Assembly (NCBI RefSeq): GCF_019175285.1
Contig: NC_056524.1
Span: 101,836,921-101,900,920 of the forward strand
Origin: Sceloporus undulatus
Lineage: Eukaryota; Chordata; Lepidosauria; Squamata; Phrynosomatidae
Length of the DNA: 64,000 nt
Reading direction: 5' to 3'
The notes under the pieces were generated by a model. The model was given only the letters and a program-made list of their open reading frames with translations. It did not search any database and had not been told where the DNA came from. This document shows, one piece after another, positions 44,981 through 56,642 of the stretch. Made by a program: the position numbers and the translations under genes. How positions within the stretch are numbered: position 1 is the stretch's first letter; each line of letters begins with the position of its first letter.

Positions 44981-45364
44981 CAGGGGTAGGCAACCTGTGG
45001 CCCGCGGGCCGGATGCGGCCCAGCGAGGCCTTGGGACCAGCCCCAGCCCAGTCCTGCCGCTGATTGCCGCTGGGGCCTTTGGCGTCTCGTACAAGGGGCA
45101 TGGTGGGGCAATTGTCTATAGAAGCCTCAGAAACATTCATTTATCTTAACATTTTTTAAAAAATCAGCAATTTTTTTCACGTGTCCTCCATTTTTTATTT
45201 AAAAAGTACCCTCCATTTGAAAATTTTGTCCTACATTTGTCCCGGTTTATTTATTTAATTAATTTTTTTTTTAAAAAATTAATTATTTATTTTTTGGCTT
45301 CGGCCCCCCAGTTGTCTGAGGGACAGCAACCCGGCCCCCAGCTCAGAAAGGTTGCCTACCTCTG
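44981..45364. mobile_element. hAT MITE with perfect 8-bp target duplication
   Basis: CAGGGGTAGGCAACCTG starts and GGTTGCCTACCTCTG ends the element. CATTAAAG flanks it exactly on both sides (44973-44980 and 45365-45372). Same family as 10784-11130 and 20494-20852. Confidence 0.92.
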
Positions 45365-45649
45365 CATTAAAGCAAGCCACATGCATATGGATCAATGCAG
45401 CTGGCTGCAATTTTTGGACTGTCTTTTCAGAAATGACTTTGGGGACTGTCTGCCTACACATCAAAATCCACCACCACTATGACAAAAGTATTTGCAACTT
45501 TTCTGGCTCCAGAAAGTCTAGGTGGACACTGTAGGTTTTCCTCTTTAAAATGCTTTCAGGGCAGATCGTACATAAAGTGGGATCAAAAGGTTTAGATAAG
45601 GCAATGTTAAATGTTTTCCTGTGAAATGTGGCAATACGTTTCTCTTAAC

Positions 45650-46475
45650 AGAAAATACATCCTATGGAATCCTGTGATTTGTAGTTTTGCAAAGTCTTTA
45701 GCCAAAGAGTGGTCTTCCTCACAAAGCTACAAATCCAAGGCTTCTGTAGGATGGAACGATGGTAATTAAAGTGGTGTCGAACATGCATTATTTATACAAT
45801 GTAGTAGCAGCACCCCAACTCTCTTAACTCTAATCCTTCTTTCTCACTAACTACTCTAACAGTCTATATCCATCATCATCCCAATTCTCACTTTATTCAA
45901 ACCAGCTCAGACATTCCACTAATCACCATTCTCAACATTTCAGTCTCTCGCCCTCTCCCAACAGGTCCTTACTTTAATATAAATAGTAAATTAAAGAACA
46001 TTTTACACCCCAATGTCCAGGACATTACAGAAGATGATAAACAGCACCAACTGATGCTTTTCTGCCCAGAAGTAAATCTCAATCAAATTGGATTTATTCC
46101 AGGAGCCCATTCACACCACAGAATTATTGCACTATTATTCTATTTTAACTGCCATGACATTAACCCATGTAATCCTGGGATTGGCAAATTCTCAGCCAGG
46201 GAGCTCTAGAGCCTCTGACCAAACTACAAACCCCAGGATTCCATAGCATTTAAATGGCAATTAAAGTGGAATGATAATTCTATAAATGTACAGCGTGAAT
46301 AGATGTTGTAGATACTGCTACAACTTGGAACTTAAGAGTGTAGACATCCTGCAGAAGTAAAGCAGTTTGACACCACTTTAACTATTGTGGCTCTATCCTC
46401 TGGGATGCTAGAATTTGTAGTTTGTTGAACCACCACAAGTCTCTGACAGACCAGGCTACCTCACCTAATTTAAGC
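45650..46475. repeat. three partial copies of the common palindromic MITE
   Basis: GGAATCCTGTGATTTGTAGT at 45665, ACTACAAACCCCAGGATTCC at 46224 and TTTGACACCACTTTAACTA at 46367 mark half or decayed copies. Between them is unassigned sequence. Confidence 0.55.
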
Positions 46476-46984
46476 TTACCATATATGTGCTTAAAATCTG
46501 GAACAACCACAGATTGGAGATTCTTTTGCATTTTGTCAGAGACTAGGAAACTTCCCCCTTCTCTTATTCTTGTCTGAACGGAATAAAACCATTAAAATCA
46601 AAGGCAGGTGATGATGTTCCTATTAACATCAGAGAGGCAAAGGGAGTCAGGGAAGGGGGTTAGGAATAGCCTCCAGCAGTCATGGCTTAAACCTTGAATG
46701 GGCAGTGAGTTTGAGAGACACTTTTGCCTTCTCTCCTCTTCTCCTGTTGGACTCTTTCTGCTTCAAAGAGACAGAGAAGAGAGGGTTTAAAAATAAATAA
46801 AGGCAGGTGAGATAGGAGGGGAGGAGGGAGAAGAAGGGGGGGAGGAAAGAAAAAGAATAAGGAAAAAGAGGTGTAAGTAACTACACAGTATAAGCAAATA
46901 CATTGTATTGTTTCCAATTCAGATAGCTTAACTTATGGCATGGTGGTTTGAATTTTGGAGAACGAATAAGCAGCCAGGGATGGT

Positions 46985-48385
46985 GAGTGAGGTTGGTGGG
47001 AGGCATGCAGGGACTAAAGATGTGGGGATACAATCCTGAAAATACTTACTACAGCAAAGCATTTGATTATATAGATCATGTAAAGCTATGGAATGCACTC
47101 AAAGACATGGGCATGCCACTACATCTGATAGTCCTGATGAGGAATCTGTACCAAGGACAGAAGGCCACCATGAGAACAAAATTTGGAAAAACAGAGTGGT
47201 TCCCAATAGGCAAAAGGGATCAGGCGAGGCTTCATCCTATCACCTTACTTGTTGAATTTATATGGATAATGATTAACCATCCATTATGAAGCCTTGCCCT
47301 CCCTCCAGTCCATCTGCCTTGGTCCAGACCTCGGAGGTTGAGAGGAACTGCTGGACCTCTTACCCTTTCCCTCCACCACTCCCTTCTCCTTCTGTGTCAT
47401 GTCTTTTTAGATTGTAAGCCTGAGGGCAGGGAACCGTCTAACTAAAAAGATTGCATGTACAGCGCTGTGTAAATTTACAGCGCTTCATAAATAAAGGTTA
47501 ATAATAATAATAATAATAATATGCTGAAAATATCATAAGAAAACCAGAGTTAGAATCAGAAAAAGGAGTGAAGATAGGAGGAAGCAACATTAACAACCTA
47601 AGATATGCAGACAACACCATAATTAGCAGAAGACATTCAGAAATTGGGTCCGCTAATAAGGAAGGTCAAAGATGAAGGTGCAAAGGCAGGTCTGATGCTG
47701 AACATAAAGAAAACAAAAATAATGACCACAGAAGAAATACACAAATTCAATATAGACAACGAGGAAATTGAAATAATTAAAGAATTCCCATATCTAGGAC
47801 CAAACATTGACCAGAATGAAGGCTGCAGTCAAGAAATAAGAAGAAGACTAGGAATGGGAAGGGCAGCTATGAAAGAACTGGAAAAGATACTGAAGAGCAA
47901 AGACATTAAACTGCACACTAAAGTCAGAATCGTTTAGGCCATTGTATTCCCAGTTACCATGTATGGATCTGAGAGCTGGACAGTGACGGAAGCAGACAGA
48001 AAGAAAACCAACTCATTTGGAATGTAGTGCTGGAGAAGAGTACTTACGGTATCATGGACAGCCAAGAAAACAAACAGATGGCTTCTTGAACAGATCAGAC
48101 CAGGGCTCTCCTTGGAAGCAAAGATGATCAAGTTGAGACTATTATACTTTGGCCACATCATGAGAAGGCATGGATCACTGGAAAAAGCAACCATGTTAGG
48201 AAAGGTAGAGGGTAGAAGGAAGAGAGGAAGACCACAAACCAGATGGATAGACTCAATCAGGGGGGTTATGGACAAGGGCTTGCAGGATCTGGGCAAGGCA
48301 GTGGAGGATAGGGATTCTTGGAGATGTCTCATCCAATGGGTCACCATGAGTCAGAACTGACTTGAGGCCAGCTAACGACAGCAAC
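46985..48385 (+). mobile_element. RTE/BovB-like LINE ORF2 fragment split by another LINE tail
   Basis: Pieces read YYSKAFDYIDHVKLWNALKD, NLYQGQKATMRTKFGKTEWF, LNIKKTKIMTTEEI, MYGSESWTV and LLYFGHIMRRHGSLEKATML, in RTE/BovB order, and end with the 3' tail GTCACCATGAGTCAGAACTG. The segment 47276-47520 is foreign. Several stops are present. Confidence 0.85.
47276..47520 (+). mobile_element. LINE 3' tail (L2-like) nested in the RTE element
   Basis: TTGTAAGCCTGAGGGCAGGG, GTACAGCGCTGTGTAAATTT and ATAAATAAAGG followed by (TAA)n. A second copy of this tail is at 58650-58838. Confidence 0.65.
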
Positions 48386-48664
48386 AACAAGAGAGGGAGA
48401 TAGAGACAAGAAGGGGGAAATGGTTCAGGGTCTGGTCTGTCATCTGCTGTTTGCCTTCTTCCAGAATGACAAATGAATAAATACACCACAGTCCTAAATA
48501 GGTCTACTCAGGAGCAAAATCCATTGGGTTTGCTAGGACTAGCCTCAGAGGATAGCAATGGCAAACATCCCCCCCCCAGTAGACTGCCAAGAAAACGCTA
48601 TGATAGGTTCACTTATCATAGAGATTTGGATTTCTCTGTTCCAGCATTTTAAACATGTACTGTA

Positions 48665-48883
48665 CAGTTGGCCCTTCTTATACACGGATTTTTTATACAC
48701 GGATTTAAGCATACACGGTTTGAAAATGTTCCAAAAAAGTATAAATTTACCTTGATTTTCCATTTTTTATAAGGGACACCATTTTGCTATGTCATTATAT
48801 TCAATGGGACTTGAGCATATACGGATTTTGTTATACACAGGAGATCTTGGAACCAAACCCCAGCATATAACAAGGGTCCACTG
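48665..48883. mobile_element. Tigger/pogo-like MITE, 219 bp
   Basis: CAGTTGGCCCTTCTTATAC at the left and ATAACAAGGGTCCACTG at the right are flanked by TA on both sides. The copy at 62794-63012 has exactly the same length. Confidence 0.85.
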
Positions 48884-49064
48884 TACTGTTTTTCTGTCAG
48901 ATCAGTTCTAACTTTTAAAATGTTACAAAGGTTAAATGTAGGGGAAGAAAAAAAGATGCAAACATTAATATTATGAATTTGCATATTTAGAATGTAAATT
49001 AGAGTTGTTTGCATAATTAGAATAGTTTTATAATATGTAAATTAGTTACCTGGATTTTAAGAAG

Positions 49065-49172
49065 TGGAATATGACAACCCTAACCTAACTACAAATCCCA
49101 AGATTCCATGGGATGGAGCCATGGCAGTTAAAGTGGTGTCAAATTGCTTTACTTCTGCAGTGTGGCCATAGT
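49065..49172. repeat. half copy of the common palindromic MITE
   Basis: CTACAAATCCCAAGATTCCA and GGCAGTTAAAGTGGTGTCAA, followed by TTTACTTCTGCAGTGTGGCC. Confidence 0.6.
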
Positions 49173-49364
49173 CTTCATCCCCATTCTGTCCTTCTTAGAG
49201 ACTGTCACATTGCTAGCAACTTGACCTTATCAGTATTGCTGTCCAATGTTGTAAATGTATTTATTTATAACTTCTCTTGATTCAGTTAGTTTACTTGGTA
49301 CTACCAATAAGATTTGGAACATTAAGTCCAGGAGCACTGTTCCTTTGGGGTCTTTTTGTTGGTG

Positions 49365-49805
49365 TTGTGGTTTGAGTGTTTGATTACAACTCTGGAGACC
49401 AGAGTTTGAATTCTGGCTCAGACATGAAACCCAATGTGTGACCATGGGCAAGTCACATCCTTTCAGCCTCAGGGGAAGGCAATGGCAAACCTTCTCTGAA
49501 CACATCTTTATTTGTGAAGTAGAAGACTTTCATGGTCGGCAGCCATAGTATTTTGTGGGTTTTTCAGGCTATGTGGCTGTGATCTGGAAGAGTTTATTCC
49601 TGATGTTTCACCAGCATCTGTTGCAAAACAGCAGGTATAAACGACTCTAGAGCATGGTCACATCGCCTAAAAACCCCACACAAAACTATAAATCTTTATT
49701 TATTTATTTTCATTTCATTTCAAATTTTGCTAAGAAAACCCCATAATAGGTTTACCTTAGAGTTGCCATAGGTCAGAAACAACTTGACGGCACACAATAA
49801 CAAAA
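49365..49805 (+). mobile_element. tRNA/BovB-tailed SINE split by a Penelope-like repeat
   Basis: The head GTTGTGGTTTGAGTGTTTG and body CTCTGGAGACCAGAGTTTGA run to about 49513. The tail GCTAAGAAAACCCCATAATA and GTCAGAAACAACTTGACGGC resumes at about 49728. Confidence 0.75.
49514..49694. mobile_element. Penelope-like repeat nested in the SINE
   Basis: GTGAAGTAGAAGACTTTCAT, TTTTGTGGGTTTTTCAGGCT and the mirrored CCTAAAAACCCCACACAAAA. The ribozyme-like core on the minus strand is decayed (GTGAAACATCAGG). Confidence 0.6.
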
Positions 49806-50214
49806 CATAAACACTCACACACACGTACATTGCCACTTACTCTGTCCTTTGACATTTGCTGCTAAGACAAGTACAAAGCAAGTTCATTCCTCTCCACTTG
49901 GTGGAGCTACCAGGCTGCATTTAACCTGTGCTCAATATTCAGTTCTGTGATAGTACAAGTATGGGGATTTGGAAGAACAGTGGACTGAAGAGAACAGCAG
50001 AGAAACCTCAACTAGATGTGATTTTTTTAAAGTGATGTGGATGGGGCTGGAACAGCCTCTGTGATCATTGGCCCCTCCGCATCCATTCTGTCCTGTCTTT
50101 CCAATTTTAGTGCAATCCCAGGTGCATTTTGCTAAGAAATATCCTATGAGCTGCATGGGAATATTGTGTTTGTTTTGAAGATATTTACCATTTGTCATGC
50201 TGTGTATGACAAAT

Positions 50215-50402
50215 GGATTCTGTATGCAGAATTATAGCACTACGATCCCCTTTTAATTGTCATGGCAACTTTTTATGAAACCTGAGATTGGTTTAGGGAG
50301 GAGTATTTAGAATTCCCAGCCAGAGAACTTTAGATTCTCACCAAACTACAAACCCCAGGTTTCCATAGTATGTTGCTATGGCAGTTAAAGTGGAATCATA
50401 GG
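50215..50402. mobile_element. common palindromic MITE, decayed
   Basis: GCAGAATTATAGCACTACGA, then CAAACTACAAACCCCAGGTT and GGCAGTTAAAGTGGAATCAT. Confidence 0.5.
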
Positions 50403-50664
50403 GCTTAGGTGTTATTGACAACGGACTATTCTGACCACACGTTGCTTTCTCATGTATGAGCAATTTCCCTGCCTGATTCCAAAATCCCATAGTAAACTGG
50501 ATTGCTGGGGATTGTTAGAGCCATATTCCAGAAATAGGGTTTCTGGGACTACAACTCTATTAGCCACCACAGTCGGTATCCATATACTGTTTATAGGATT
50601 TTGAGATCTGTAGTCCAAAGCAGTAACTTTTTCAACCTGTTTTCCTGGCCTTCAAAGCATTTTG

Positions 50665-50777
50665 TGTTGCAGAAAGGAACTGGCAAAACCACCTCTGAGT
50701 ATTCCTTGCCCAAGAAAACTCTATGAAATTTGTGGAATCACCATAACTGAACAGGTGATTTGAAAGTGCATGCACAC
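50665..50777 (+). mobile_element. SINE 3' part (RTE/BovB-type tail)
   Basis: GGAACTGGCAAAACCACCTC, GCCCAAGAAAACTCTATGAA and GAATCACCATAACTGAACAG match the tail of the 5S-headed SINE at 26437. Confidence 0.6.
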
Positions 50778-50783
50778 ACACAG

Positions 50784-51006
50784 GCTGCTGCCACACTGCA
50801 GAATTAATGTAGCTTGACACCACTTTAATTGTCATGGCTCCATCCTATGGAATCTTCGGATTTGCAGTTTGTTGTGACACCAGAGCACCCTGACAGAGAA
50901 AGCTAAATACCTCACAAACCTACAAATCCCAGAATTACATAGCACAGAACCATCACAGTTAGAGTGGTGTCAAACTGCATTAATTCTGCAGTGTAGATGC
51001 AACCTT
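50784..51006. mobile_element. common palindromic MITE, full-length
   Basis: GGCTGCTGCCACACTGCAGA to TCTGCAGTGTAGATGCAACC, with TTTAATTGTCATGGCTCCAT and CCATCACAGTTAGAGTGGTG in the arms. Confidence 0.8.
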
Positions 51007-51171
51007 AGACTCATTAACAATGCAAGCCTAAATCAGGAATTCAATTGCATACATATTCTATATGTCTAAAGTTTAATCTAATGAAATCTACACTGTTCTT
51101 CTCTTTTTCTCTGTCATATTTGAACCCATTGGTTTAGGCCTATCATCTCTAGCAACAGAAGGAGCTTAACA

Positions 51172-51595
51172 CCCATCTATATAAATAAAGTTTCTCTGTG
51201 TTATCACATCACACAAAAACAGCTGGAGGGATTTTCACCAGATTTGGAGAGGATGGTCAGGATTAGCTGACCTAAAATATAGGCTATGTGGTGTACATGA
51301 AATTCATTTGAGGAAGTCTGGATGCACCCCTGGATGCACCTCTATTATTATTTTTTCATTGGTTTTTCTTCTGATTTGGAGGGTATGTTTGCAATGGTCT
51401 GTCTTAAAATATAGGCTGTGTAGTGTATATGAAATTCAGGGGTGGAGAGCAGCTGAAAGCAGCCAAATAGTCTTTTCATTGTTTTTCTTCTAATCTGGAG
51501 AATATATTTGGGAAGTTCTAGTTTAAAATATATGCTATGTACATCAAATTCACTCTGTGGAGGCTCTAGACTGCATCCCAATTATTATTTTATTC
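51172..51595 (+). repeat. imperfect tandem repeat, about 125-bp unit x3
   Basis: Each unit has GATTTGGAG or ATCTGGAGA, then CTTAAAATATAGGCT or its variant and CATGAAATTCA or its variant (51240, 51372, 51490). The block begins ATCTATATAAATAAAGTTTC, which resembles a Helitron 5' end. That assignment is weak. Confidence 0.5.
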
Positions 51596-51659
51596 ATAAA
51601 GAGGGGTGTGCACATCCTTTGAACAATTTCAACAAGCTTGGTTTAAGATGATCTGGTTG

Positions 51660-51797
51660 AAAATGTAATTCTCTGAAGATACCAGCCACAGATGCTGGCA
51701 AAACGTCAGGAAGAAACTCTTCTAGAACATGGCCACATAGCCCCCAAAACCCACAAAAAACTATGGATGCCAGCCATGAAAGCCTTCGACTTCTCTT
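51660..51797 (+). mobile_element. Penelope-like repeat with ribozyme-like core, single arm
   Basis: The core CTGAAGA (51673-51679), stem ACCAGCCACAGATGCTGG, AAAAC and GTC (51705-51707) is followed by AGGAAGAAACTCTTCTAGAA and the family end ATGAAAGCCTTCGACTTC. The conserved G of GAAA is A here. Confidence 0.55.
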
Positions 51798-51979
51798 TGT
51801 TTGCTGTTCGTGCATGCTTAGTAAGGGGTTTTGGAGGCAGCGGCTGTTTATATTGCTAGTAATAGGCAGGTACAAATGTACAACTACAGTAGTACTGGCT
51901 GGAGCAGAATCCCATTCTCTCCTAGCTCAACTTTTATTACTTTAATAACTGTATCAATTAATTGACATTATTAATGAAT

Positions 51980-52800
51980 AACTGCAACAACCCAATGACG
52001 AAAGTCTCTGTTTCTCCAGTCCTCCATCATCCTCTCTGTACCAATCCAGCTAGAAAATGTTCCATTTAAACAAAGCATTATTGTCTTTTCTAATGAGCCA
52101 TCCCTTCTCATGTTGTGGCCAAGTATGACAGCCTCAATTTGGACATCTTGGCTTCCAAGGAAATTTTAGGTTTGGTCTGTTCCAGAACCCATTTGTTTGT
52201 CCTTTTGGCTATCCATGGTATCCTCAGCACTCTTCTCCAGTTCCACATCTCAAATGAGATTATATTCATCCTAACTGCTTTCTTTAGTGTCCAGCTTTTT
52301 CATCCATACATGATAATGAGGAAATATGAGGGCTTGAATGATTCCTACTTTAGTGTTAATTTGTATATCTTTAATCTTTAGGGTCTTGTCTAGTTCTTTC
52401 ATAGCTGCCCTTCCCATTCTAGTCTTATTCTGATTGCTTGACAGCACTTGCCATTCTAGTCAATGTTTGGTCCTAGGTACATGAACTCTTTTACTATTTC
52501 ATTCTCTTCATTATTTACATAGAATTTATGTATTTGTTCTGTGGTCATTATTTTTGTTTTATATTCAGCATTAAGCCTGTCTTTGCACTTTCATCTTTGA
52601 CCTTCTTTAGTAGTTGTTCCAGGTCCGTGATGTTTTCAGCTAGTTGTATTTGGTCATCCACTTATCTTAGACTGTTGGTGTTCCTTCCTCTTGTCTTCAC
52701 TCCTCCTTCTTCTGAGTCTAACCCTGTTCTTCTTATATTTTCTGCATACTAGTTGAACAAATACTGTGATAAAATGTAGCCTTGTCTTACCACCATTATT
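51980..52800 (-). mobile_element. RTE/BovB-like LINE fragment, antisense
   Basis: TCTTTCATAGCTGCCCTTCC, CCATACATGATAATGAGG, GCCTGTCTTTGCACTTTCAT and TAGCCTTGTCTTACCACCAT are antisense to the RTE frame at 46985-48385. Confidence 0.8.
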
Positions 52801-53193
52801 AGTATAGATTTCTTATGGCTCCTATCCTTTAAAGCAGCAAGGCCTGTAATACAGGTTATAGTACTTGAACCATGCAGATTGAGAAGTCATGGTTCAATTG
52901 GATCTCCCTTGCCTGAACTTTCATTTCATATTGGTTCCAGTGCAAGGTAGATCAAAGTGACCACTGATTTTCTACAGCAGACATGGCTCCTTTAGATACA
53001 GCAGACTTCTGTTCCCAGCCCTACACAATATAGATAGTGGGAACATCTGGAGGACAATTTGTTCCTCAACTCCCCCTTATATAGGGGGAGTTAGTTATTC
53101 TTGTAGCACTAGATCTATAGCTAAAAATAGGGATGGGAAGGTTTCGTACAATGAATCAGACCACTGATGTAGCTACTGCTAGGAAAATTATAG

Positions 53194-53330
53194 CAGTGCT
53201 TCTCAACCTTTGTTCCTCCAGAGGTTTTGAATTTCATCTTCCAGAAAATTCCAAAAACGTTGGCCAGAGGCCAGGGATTCAGGGTGGTGAAATGCAAAAC
53301 ATTTGGATAACCAAAGTTCAAGAATCACTG
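53194..53330. mobile_element. short hAT-like MITE
   Basis: CAGTGCTTCTCAACCTTTG and CAAAGTTCAAGAATCACTG are inverted ends. The interior has GTTTTGAATTTCATCTTCCA. Confidence 0.6.
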
Positions 53331-53389
53331 TTCAGACAGAGCCTATTCCAACCCTACCTGAAGATGCTGAGGACTGAACAAGGAAATTC

Positions 53390-53695
53390 CTAATTGCAAA
53401 GAAATGTGCTTTGCCACCGAATACGTGTCTCCAAGTGTCCTGATTTTGTAGGGACAGTCTTGGTTAATCCTCTGTCATCCCACTTTTTTTCAGCTGCTTT
53501 TGAAAGAGATGGAATCTGTAGAGGTTTCTCTTTTCTCCTCCCATTGTGTCTCTTTGCCCCCAGCTTACTTCAGTTGCTACCAACTGAATTCAGCGTGCAA
53601 AAGTACTGTAGTTTGAACTCTATTAACTCTGTCGCAGAGAGAAGAGGGCAGAATCTTGCCCGTTCCTGCAGACTCAGGTAAAAACATACTACTGT
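53390..53695. repeat. unclassified repeat, antisense relative of 26880-27700
   Basis: GTAGGGACAGTCTTGGTTAA, CTTTGCCCCCAGCTTACTTC and GAGGGCAGAATCTTGCCC correspond to the reverse of the right and left parts of 26880-27700. The interval 53700-54090 is unassigned. Confidence 0.4.
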
Positions 53696-54094
53696 GGCCT
53701 CTCCTAATTTGTGTGGTATTATAAATACAGTAATTTTGTTATCTTGATCACACTCTTATGTTGCTTGACCACATGCGCCCCATTTTTCATATGTTGGAGG
53801 GTATGCAAACAGTGTACAGGAAAGAGAAGCATGTGTAACTGCTGCTTAGCTACAGTGCATCAGACCAACAGGCCTTGTTTGTTTTCAAGCTTACAACCAG
53901 AAGTGGCCAGAACATTGGTGTGACTGAGGGGGTGCAGGGGCTATGGGGCGCATTTGGTGACACCCTAAGAGGGGGTGACCCCACTGCTTCTCTAACATCT
54001 GCTTTTGGGCAAAAATAGGCTGTGGCCCTCTCCTGTGTCCCATTAAAATGCTGAAGAGATGGGGTGAGTGGGGTGAGGCTTGGCAGGAGGAGAA

Positions 54095-55700
54095 AGGAGA
54101 GGTTTCAGATTTTAAATTTCTATTTTTTATTTTTCAAAATTTTAATATAATTGATAATAAAAATAACACTTATGCAACACACAAAAGAAAGAAAAGAATA
54201 TTGATACAAACAATATTTGTCAGTGCCTAAATATAACACTCTATACACATACATATACTCCTCACCAATCCCTTTTGTTTGTCATATTACCATCCTATTC
54301 TCATCATCTACTTAGATTTCAGTTCAACTCCGCTACCTGATTTCTTCTCATACCACCCTCTCCCACCACTCCCACAACCACTACTTCACTCCCTTTTCCC
54401 AGTTCCATCTTCTTCCATCCGAGACTTCCTTCTATCTTCTCACACATCCCTCTATCCTCTCCAACATTCCCATACCACCTTACACTGCACCCATCCCCTC
54501 CTTCCAACATATCACATACAAATAAAATTACAAACAAGTTAAGATGCGAATTAAGTCCAAAGGTACTATATCTCATTTCTTGAAATTATTATCTTTGTGT
54601 TTCATTTGACTTGGCCCTTGGTTATTCATTTATGCTCTATGTACGTCTCCTTCAGTCTCATTGATTAATATTCATTAATTGATTTCTATATATTCCTAAT
54701 TTTTCTTATTTTTCTGTCTTTCTGTGCATTTATTCCATTCTCTCTTCCATTATTTCTATATACTTATTTCACCTTTTCTTTATCTTATTTATTTCTTTAT
54801 CTCCATTTATCTCCCCTCTTCTCTAATTTTGTCTTCTCATAAAATGCGTAACTTTGTCCAAAACCTTTTCCACTATTCTCTGACTGACTTCCAATCATCG
54901 TTTCCCTCCTGATGATTTGTTATTAAACCAAGAAATCATTCTATCCATTTGCACCATATCCTGTAGATTTTTGCCATGTTTTCTCCCAATTGACCAAATA
55001 TCTCTCTCATCCTGTATACTGGGACCATTTTATCATTGTTTCTTTGATAGTTTTCTTTTCTACTTCATGTTTCAAAAGATATTTATAATATTAATAACAT
55101 TTAGCCATTATATATTTATCTTTCTTGCACAATATTTTTTCCATTTCTAATTCTTCTTTTTAAAATTTTCTAATTTTTCATCCATTTTGAATCTTTCCAG
55201 CTATTGTTTATAAGTGAACCAGTTACATTTAATTCCAACTGGTTTTAATTCTTCTCTTGATCTCATTATAAAATTTTTGTCTGACCAATATATAGTAAGT
55301 CCTTATATCTAATCCAGGATTTGTTGGAGTTATGCCATCTTCCAAATAAACTTTCTGTGCTGATATCTAAAGTCGAATTTGTCTATAATCTTTTCTGTAC
55401 TTTAAGTAGTGCTCTCCTTATAAAGTGGCCATTAAATTCTTTATGTTCCTTGTCTTTCATGTATCAAATGTAACCGTGCCACCCAGACCTTAAATTAAAT
55501 CCTTCCACATTCAAAATTCTTTCATTATCCAACTTTAGCCATTATGAAATCCATGTTAGAGCACTCACTTAATGATAGAGTCTCACATCAGGGAGACCAC
55601 ATCCTCCTTTTCCCTTCGTTTCTGTCAGCATTTTCCATCTCAGCCTTGGTAAAACTTTAAATTTTAATTTTTCTAAAAAGGTATTGTAGACACTAAGCAA
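54095..55700 (-). mobile_element. L1 LINE 3' part, antisense
   Basis: At the right, CATCAGGGAGACCACATCC + TCCTTTTCCC is antisense to the L1 motif GKGGCGLPD, followed (leftwards) by the C-terminal ORF2 region and a long A-rich 3' UTR (T-rich as written) to about 54110. Many stops. Confidence 0.75.
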
Positions 55701-55888
55701 AGGGAATGGGGATAATTGATATAGCCTTCCCTAAACAAGGGAATTGGCCACTTGATACTTCAGTTACAGTGGTACACTGTCTCAAGTGTGTGCCTTATCT
55801 TACCCTCCAATCTGCATGTGTGCCTTATCTTACCCTCCAATCTCCAATCTTAGAAAGGTGGGAGATTCTTGGAGGGATGCAGATCAAT

Positions 55889-56168
55889 GTGAAGTCGAAG
55901 GCTTTCATGGCTGGCATCCATAGTTTTTTGTGGGTTTTTCGGGCTATATGGCCATGTTCTAGAAGTTTTCTTCCTGACGTTTCGCCAGCATCTGTGGCTG
56001 GCATCTTCAGAGAATGCTTGCCTGGAAAAAGTGGGTATACGGCTCACACAGTATATATATACCCACTTTTCCAGGCAAGCATTCTCTGAAGATGCCAGCC
56101 ACAGATGCTGGCGAAAATCTTCTAGAATATGGTCACATAGCCTGAAAAACCCACAAAAAATTATGGAT
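55889..56168. mobile_element. Penelope-like repeat, palindromic copy, best preserved
   Basis: GAAGTCGAAGGCTTTCATGG to the mirrored AAAAACCCACAAAAAATTAT. The two arms meet at GTATACGGCTCACACAGTAT. The left arm contains an intact ribozyme-like core on the minus strand; in the right arm it is shortened after GGCGAAAA. Confidence 0.65.
55976..56010 (-). ncRNA. candidate hammerhead ribozyme core
   Basis: On the minus strand the order is CTGAAGA (fits CUGANGA), then a stem TGCCAGC / GCTGGC closed by loop CACAGAT, then GAAAC and GTC, with AGGA behind the cleavage position. TTCT just before CTGAAGA can pair with AGGA as helix I (one G-U pair). Helix III is minimal, as described for Penelope-type hammerheads. 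Folding and activity are not tested. Confidence 0.5.
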
Positions 56169-56454
56169 GCAGATCAATTTTCTTCTCCAACATTTACTAC
56201 AGGCTGAGTATCCCTTATCTGGAATGCCAAAATCCAAAATACTCCAAAACCTAAAACTGCCCATATGGATGGCTGAGATAGTCACACCTTTGCTTTCTGA
56301 TAGTTCCATGTGCACAAACTGTTCAGGCACAAAATTATTAAAAATATGTATAAAATTACATGAAGGCTATGTGTATAAGGTGTATATGAAACATAAATGA
56401 ATTTTATGATTTGATATCGGTCCCATTCCCAAGGTATCTCATTTTGGTCCACTG

Positions 56455-56642
56455 CAGAAATAATCCAGTTTGAGACTGTGCTCTGGCTCAGTGCTAGGAA
56501 ATGTAGTTTTGTGAGACATTTTAGCCTTCTCTGTCAGAGAGCTCTGGTGACACAATAAAGTAAAATTCCCAGGATTCTCTAACACTGAGCCAGGGCAGTT
56601 AAATCAGTCTCAAACTGGATTTTTTCTGCAGTGTGTTTTGGA
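56455..56642. mobile_element. common palindromic MITE, full-length variant
   Basis: CTGCAGAAATAATCCAGTTT at the left and AAACTGGATTTTTTCTGCAG at the right. Confidence 0.75.

Noticed and set aside
53068-53092. Small hairpin AACTCCCCC...GGGGGAGTT
   Set aside because: Nine-base arms in isolation, with no T-run, family or context that would give it a function.
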